Shown piece after piece: positions 31,803 to 35,264 of a stretch of 35,264 bases of DNA. Both the position numbers and the translations under genes were made by a program. Origin of the DNA: Bacteroidota bacterium. Lineage in GTDB: Bacteria; Bacteroidota; Bacteroidia; Chitinophagales; Chitinophagaceae. The notes beneath the pieces were generated by a model, which searched no databases, was not told the DNA's origin, and saw nothing but the letters and a program-made list of their open reading frames with translations. Positions within the stretch are counted from its first letter, which is position 1; every line of letters begins with the position of its first letter. The stretch is from the NCBI GenBank assembly GCA_023415275.1, contig JAEZLJ010000157.1, positions 1 through 35,264 on the forward strand, given 5' to 3'.

Positions 31803-32141
31803 ATGCGAATACTATTATTATTACTGGTATTTCCCTCTGTGGCATTTACCCAGGTAAACCATTCTGCCAGTCTGCTGGCACATGAAAATATACAAGACTA
31901 TCTAAAAACGAAACTTTTCAAAGATCAGCCTTATTATCCTCTAAGTTTCGGCGATCTAAAACCTGGCAAAGACAATCATGCCGGGAGCGCCTGGATCATG
32001 GAACATAAATTCCAGGTGATGGAAAAAAAAGATAAGGAAAGTAAACAAACATCTGCATTAGATACCCACCAATATTGGTTCTTTTTTGCCCTGGATAAAA
32101 AGATGAGGGTGGTGAAAGCTGAGAGTGTTCAAAATGAATAG
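31803..32141 (+). CDS. Hypothetical secreted protein (112 aa)
   Basis: No family recognised. Residues 1-17 form a signal peptide (MRILLLLLVFPSVAFT). The mature part is short, with YLKTKLFKDQPYYPLSFGDL, a DNHAGSAWIMEHKFQVME segment, a charged loop and the strand HQYWFFFALDKKMRVVKAE. The layout suggests a small periplasmic alpha+beta protein. It has its own upstream region (31628-31802) in which I see no clear -7 box. Confidence 0.65.
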   Translation: MRILLLLLVFPSVAFTQVNHSASLLAHENIQDYLKTKLFKDQPYYPLSFGDLKPGKDNHAGSAWIMEHKFQVMEKKDKESKQTSALDTHQYWFFFALDKKMRVVKAESVQNE

Positions 32142-32211
32142 ACACTGATTTTGAAAAAGAACAATGGCTTATATTTCTATTTGTTTGCTATTTAGTTAGA
32201 TGGACTAATAT

Positions 32212-32307
32212 TCAATTGTTCTTAGCCCGGATGAATTCAATTACATCACATGAAATCCAGGCAATTATATTGATGGCAAAGATGCCTAAAAGATAATAGG
32301 GGTTCAT
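32212..32307 (-). CDS. Possible 31-aa single-pass membrane peptide
   Basis: ATG at 32307 to TGA at 32212 encodes MNPYYLLGIFAINIIAWISC followed by DVIEFIRAKNN. It is a hydrophobic helix of about 20 residues with a short amphipathic, positively ending tail, as in known bacterial small membrane proteins. No homologue can be named and no clear promoter is seen. It lies in an otherwise gene-free 420-bp stretch between a secreted-protein gene and the tRNA terminator. Confidence 0.35.
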   Translation of the reverse strand: MNPYYLLGIFAINIIAWISCDVIEFIRAKNN

Positions 32308-32520
32308 AGGAATATTGGTTTTTTACAATTTAATACCTGGTAAGATTTTATACAAGCATTGCTACTGTGTAACGTCCCTTATTATATATAATTAAGCATT
32401 AGTACTTAACAAAGCCTATTTAATTTCCAATCGGGATAACCAGGGCGAGCGGCGCATTTAATAAAACTCACTATAATCATACTATATTCTAATTGCCAGT
32501 TATATTAGATGAGATGTTTT

Positions 32521-32556
32521 AAAATAAAAAAAGGTACTCTAATAAGAGTACCTTTT
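32521..32556 (-). terminator. Intrinsic terminator of tRNA-Arg
   Basis: AAAAGGTACTCT (32529-32540) and AGAGTACCTTTT (32545-32556) form a perfect 12-bp stem with a 4-nt loop. On the minus strand it is followed by a T-rich run, directly after the tRNA. Confidence 0.85.
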
Positions 32557-32560
32557 AGTG

Positions 32561-32634
32561 TGACCCCGCCAGGATTCAAACCTGGAACCTTTTGATCCGT
32601 AGTCAAATACTCTATTCAGTTGAGCTACGGGGCC
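32561..32634 (-). tRNA. tRNA-Arg (anticodon ACG)
   Basis: The minus strand gives a full 74-nt cloverleaf. The acceptor stem is GGCCCCG/CGGGGTC with discriminator A, the D-stem GCTC/GAGT, and the anticodon stem TTTGA/TCAAA with loop CTACGGA (anticodon ACG, read as ICG after A34 deamination). The variable region is 5 nt and the T-stem is CCAGG/CCTGG. The 3' CCA is not encoded. It has its own promoter and terminator and no neighbouring tRNA. Confidence 0.95.
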
Positions 32635-32650
32635 ATTTTCTTTCGGGTTG

Positions 32651-32679
32651 CAAATATAAGGGGAAAAAAGGAAAGCAAA
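32651..32679 (-). promoter_or_regulatory. Promoter of tRNA-Arg
   Basis: On the minus strand TTTG (32679-32676), a 17-nt spacer and TATATTTG (32658-32651) match the Bacteroidota consensus. The tRNA 5' end is 16 nt downstream. Confidence 0.65.
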
Positions 32680-32695
32680 GTTCCTGATCAGTATC

Positions 32696-33469
32696 TTATT
32701 GATAAATTTTTGCAGAAGCTTTCTCGATTGTTTTCTTAGGAAGCAGCCACGCCAGTGCTGCGCCTAACTTATTCAAAAATCCAGTAATCACTTCTGTTTT
32801 TCCTTTAAACATAGCATTGACAGCTATACGAGCCACTTCAGCAGGTTGCATATTAAATTTACCCGCAAGTTCCAATCCTTTGGCTCCAATATTAGCGCGG
32901 TCAACAAAAGATGTATCTGTGGCTCCAGGGCTAACACACGTTACAGAAACTGGTGTCCCTTTCAGTTCAAGGTGTAATCCCCTTGAAAACTGCAAAACAA
33001 ATGATTTTGATGCAGCATAAGCGCTCAAATAGGGAACAGCCTGGTAAGCCGCTGAGGAAGCAACATTCAGAATATAAGCTTTTGGTTGCTTTTTAAGCCC
33101 TGGTAAAAAATGATAGGTCATCTCTACTACCACATTCATATTAAGTTGCATCATGTTCAGATGATCTGCCAGCGAATATTTTTCAAAAGCTCCACTCAAT
33201 CCATATCCGGCATTATTAACAAGGATATGAACTTCATATCCATTTGTCAGGCACCAGTTATAAACCTGCTCAGGTGCATGTGTCGCAGACAGATCTACCG
33301 CCAGGTAATGGCAAAGAACTTTATGATCCCTTTGAATGGTTTCACAAAGCGATCGCAGAAGTTCTTCATTACGGGCTACCAATAATAGATCTTGTTTTCG
33401 GGATGCTAATTCCAGGGCAATAGATCTTCCTATGCCTTTACTGGCACCTGTTACTAAAGCAAATGACAT
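32696..33469 (-). CDS. Short-chain dehydrogenase/reductase
   Basis: A 257-aa classical SDR. The cofactor motif TGASKGIG lies at 7-14, VNNAGYG at 84-90, the catalytic Ser at 138/139 (NVASSAAY), and YxxxK at Tyr151-Lys155. The basic residues after the cofactor loop (VARNEELL) suggest NADPH. The sequence resembles DltE/YqjQ-like SDRs of unknown substrate. It starts 9 bp after the PhyH gene, so the two oxidoreductases are probably co-transcribed and may act on one pathway (inference). Confidence 0.9.
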   Translation of the reverse strand: MSFALVTGASKGIGRSIALELASRKQDLLLVARNEELLRSLCETIQRDHKVLCHYLAVDLSATHAPEQVYNWCLTNGYEVHILVNNAGYGLSGAFEKYSLADHLNMMQLNMNVVVEMTYHFLPGLKKQPKAYILNVASSAAYQAVPYLSAYAASKSFVLQFSRGLHLELKGTPVSVTCVSPGATDTSFVDRANIGAKGLELAGKFNMQPAEVARIAVNAMFKGKTEVITGFLNKLGAALAWLLPKKTIEKASAKIYQ

Positions 33470-33478
33470 GTTATGGGA

Positions 33479-34294
33479 TTAATTCTGAACAGTTGACGCA
33501 AATCTATGGTAGAAAGGCGTCTTGCTGTTCTTATCTTTTGGCATATACTTGCCGGTAACAACCGGAACATACATTACCCGGCGGCGACTTTGTTCGCCAA
33601 AATAAGGTGATTGTTGTACACGGTGCCATAAGCGGCCATCATGCACGGTAAGATCACCAGCTTCTATATCAAGGCCAACCTCGCGGGGATCGGGTTTGTG
33701 ATCGATGAAGTATTTTTTACCAAACAATAATCGGAGCATTCCTTGTTTATGCGTTCCGGGAAGCACACGCAAACCTCCATTTTCAAATGGTACTGTATCC
33801 AGGTGAATACCCACATTTAACATTGGCATAATTCGCTGGCCAAGGAAAAGGTCGCGAGGGCTATCGGTATGCCAACCCATTTGAGAGAATGCACTATTAG
33901 GTGTGCGTATATAATTATTTAAAACAAGACCGTCTTTTTCATCTTCACCTATGCGACCCTCATATGGGCGCACCAATTCCAGCAAAGCCTGAAGGCGAGG
34001 GTCCTGCAAGAACTCATGTAAAATAGCACTGTGTTGGGATACGAAGCATAATCTCTGTATGACCTTATTATCGTGTTCGTCCTTTCCAAATTTTAATGGA
34101 ATTCCATTGATTTTATCAAGGCCAGCATCCAACCACTCTTTTTCAATTCTCTGTGTTTCTTTAATGAACAGATCCACCACCTCTCTGGTAATGAACTTTT
34201 TGAAAATAATCAGTCCATTTTTATCGAAAAAACGTAATTGTTCTTCCGTCAATTTATCCGTAAGAGTGAAATTTGGTACCTGCAGTTTGTTCAT
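33479..34294 (-). CDS. Phytanoyl-CoA dioxygenase (PhyH) family protein
   Basis: A 271-aa Fe(II)/2-oxoglutarate oxygenase. The iron ligands are His142 and Asp144 (MGWHTDS) and His224 (RLWHRV). An Arg in QSRRRVMYVPV (about 237-240) would bind the 2-oxoglutarate carboxylate. FENGGLRVLPGTHKQG is a typical PhyH strand pair. The substrate is unknown; relatives hydroxylate acyl-CoAs, amino acids or small metabolites. It heads a two-gene unit with the SDR. The PAP2-like gene ends 69 bp upstream. Confidence 0.88.
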   Translation of the reverse strand: MNKLQVPNFTLTDKLTEEQLRFFDKNGLIIFKKFITREVVDLFIKETQRIEKEWLDAGLDKINGIPLKFGKDEHDNKVIQRLCFVSQHSAILHEFLQDPRLQALLELVRPYEGRIGEDEKDGLVLNNYIRTPNSAFSQMGWHTDSPRDLFLGQRIMPMLNVGIHLDTVPFENGGLRVLPGTHKQGMLRLLFGKKYFIDHKPDPREVGLDIEAGDLTVHDGRLWHRVQQSPYFGEQSRRRVMYVPVVTGKYMPKDKNSKTPFYHRFASTVQN

Positions 34295-34363
34295 GGCTTG
34301 TACTTTTTTTATCCTTTCAAGGCATTTAAGTGTTAAATCAATTATTATTTCTCCTCTAATCTA

Positions 34364-35029
34364 TTAACGTTCAATCGGTTCTATAATTGATATTGGCTTC
34401 GAATTTACAATTTTCTTTGCGATGTAAAAGCAAATGATTGTAAATACCGGTGCAGCAATGACATCGATTGTATAATGTACATGTTGAACCAGTACTAAAA
34501 AGCCAATTGCAATAGTACAGAAAAGTGCAATCAGCTTATCAAGTTTTCGACGAAAACTTAAAAAGAATAGGCATTGTGCCGATGTATGTCCTGAATAAAA
34601 CAGGTCTTTGGTTATAAATGATTTACCGTAAAAAGAATTAGAAATAGGATCAATCAACGGTATCAGGTTATGTGGTGGATCCAGTGGCACCAGTGAAATG
34701 GTGATAAATCGGCTCAGTGATAATAAAATGAACCCATACATAAACGTAAGAAAAAGGGTAGGGCTTTGTATGCTTCTGACCAGGAAAAATATGGTAATTG
34801 ACCATATAATGGCAAAGATGGGTATAGACACATCCTTTGGAGGCAGTTGGTCAAGCACCCAATCGTTCAGTACAGCTCCATCTCTTAATTCAATATGCTG
34901 GAAGAAAAAGGGAAAGCTAACAAGAACCACACCTAATAATATGATACCTACATATAAGCGAATCTTAAAGGCATCATCCTTTAAGCTGTCAGCCCATGTA
35001 GGTTCTTTATAGGTTGGTGATAGATCCAC
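34364..35029 (-). CDS. PAP2-like membrane phosphatase (sphingomyelin-synthase-like)
   Basis: A 221-aa protein with about six membrane segments. It carries PAP2_C-type motifs: SRFITISLVPLDPP (106-119), FYSGHTS with His148, and VHYTIDV with His185 and Asp189, the phosphatase triad residues. This branch acts on lipid phosphate head groups or transfers them, as in sphingomyelin synthase-like enzymes. Sphingolipids are common in Bacteroidota, so a lipid role is reasonable, but the substrate is unproven. The terminator of the next gene lies 18 bp upstream of its start, so it needs its own promoter. Confidence 0.8.
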   Translation of the reverse strand: MDLSPTYKEPTWADSLKDDAFKIRLYVGIILLGVVLVSFPFFFQHIELRDGAVLNDWVLDQLPPKDVSIPIFAIIWSITIFFLVRSIQSPTLFLTFMYGFILLSLSRFITISLVPLDPPHNLIPLIDPISNSFYGKSFITKDLFYSGHTSAQCLFFLSFRRKLDKLIALFCTIAIGFLVLVQHVHYTIDVIAAPVFTIICFYIAKKIVNSKPISIIEPIER

Positions 35030-35046
35030 TTGAAATTTTACGCAAA

Positions 35047-35099
35047 ATAAAAAAAAGCGCTATTAAAAACCTGCCTACGCATGTTTATAGATAGCACTT
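35047..35099 (-). terminator. Terminator of the gene entering from the right edge
   Basis: On the minus strand AAGTGCTAT (35099-35091) pairs with ATAGCGCTT (35063-35055) with one G-U pair, followed by a run of eight T. The 27-nt loop is long. It starts 23 nt after the stop at 35122. Confidence 0.6.
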
Positions 35100-35121
35100 T
35101 TAATCTTTATTTAGCTTAAAA

Positions 35122-35264
35122 TCAATAACTCCACCGCACAAACGCTTCAATAGCTGCGTAATGGGTTAATCCCAATTGAGCATATAAATCTGCCGTAGCT
35201 GCATTACGTTCCTCAGCTCTTTGCCAAAACTCCCTGGAATCACTTCCCTGGAAGGGTACCATAT
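35122..35264 (-). CDS. C-terminal end of an unidentified gene (5' end outside window)
   Basis: The frame is open from the right edge to TGA at 35122-35124, giving 46 residues that include FWQRAEERNAATADLYAQLG and end AFVRWSY. The first visible residues include a Met at 35262, but the frame is still open to the edge, so I treat it as truncated. The segment looks like a C-terminal helical region of a soluble enzyme. I cannot name the family. Confidence 0.6.
   Translation of the reverse strand, partial: MVPFQGSDSREFWQRAEERNAATADLYAQLGLTHYAAIEAFVRWSY

Noticed and set aside
32157..32223. AAGAACAAT/ATTGTTCTT inverted repeat as a terminator of the 112-aa gene
   Set aside because: The loop is 49 nt and no T-run follows, so termination is doubtful.

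Overview
The window is about 35 kb of chromosomal DNA from a member of the Bacteroidota, most likely Chitinophagaceae; the genus is inference. Supporting signs are promoters of the type TAnnTTTG (the Bacteroidota -7 box, found at many gene starts), weak Shine-Dalgarno signals, moderate to low GC, and typical families: LytS/LytTR two-component systems, a propeller/Y_Y_Y sensor, an S1/P1 nuclease, small outer-membrane barrels, MGT-like glycosyltransferases and a BFN-UVR nuclease. No transposase, prophage, CRISPR array or rRNA operon is visible.

Layout. 1-5.2 kb (+): end of a glutaryl-CoA dehydrogenase, then shikimate kinase and a DUF423 membrane protein (overlapping), the FtsK translocase and a LolA-like lipoprotein carrier with a strong terminator. 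5.2-5.55 kb: a gene-free stretch with a 67-bp composite palindrome. 5.6-11.7 kb (-): VIT1/CCC1 transporter, ornithine aminotransferase, a BFN nuclease/ispE/queD run, and etfB-etfA. The ETF is the natural electron acceptor of the acyl-CoA dehydrogenase at the left edge. 11.8-14.6 kb: TPR protein and tilS (+) converge on a rhomboid protease and rlmH (-). 14.7-25.6 kb is the most unusual part. It holds a glycosyltransferase, a cytochrome c / hemerythrin-like / lipoprotein operon, a 1044-aa propeller sensor whose kinase domain has lost its ATP-binding motifs, and a convergent, translationally coupled operon of two LytS-type kinases and one LytTR regulator. One of those kinases looks degenerate. 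25.9-32.1 kb: S1/P1 nuclease, ASCH protein, beta-barrel protein, small ORFs, Gfo/Idh/MocA oxidoreductase, MFS transporter, rhodanese and a small secreted protein. 32.5-35.2 kb (-): tRNA-Arg(ACG) with promoter and terminator, SDR, PhyH dioxygenase, a PAP2-like membrane enzyme, and the end of an unidentified gene.

The main new observation is a repeated motif, ATGAATTG or close variants, in direct pairs with an exact 21-bp period. Pairs lie upstream of the kinase/LytTR operon (25657/25678), upstream of the glycosyltransferase (two opposed pairs, 16668/16689 and 16716/16737), and, degenerate, in the divergent region between the propeller sensor and the cytochrome/hemerythrin operon (19411/19432). 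LytTR proteins usually bind two roughly 9-bp direct repeats 12-13 bp apart, so this fits an operator for the LytTR regulator encoded here. It suggests a local regulon linking surface sensing, glycosylation and a periplasmic redox module. The match to LytTR geometry is seen in the sequence plus family knowledge; the regulon itself is inference.
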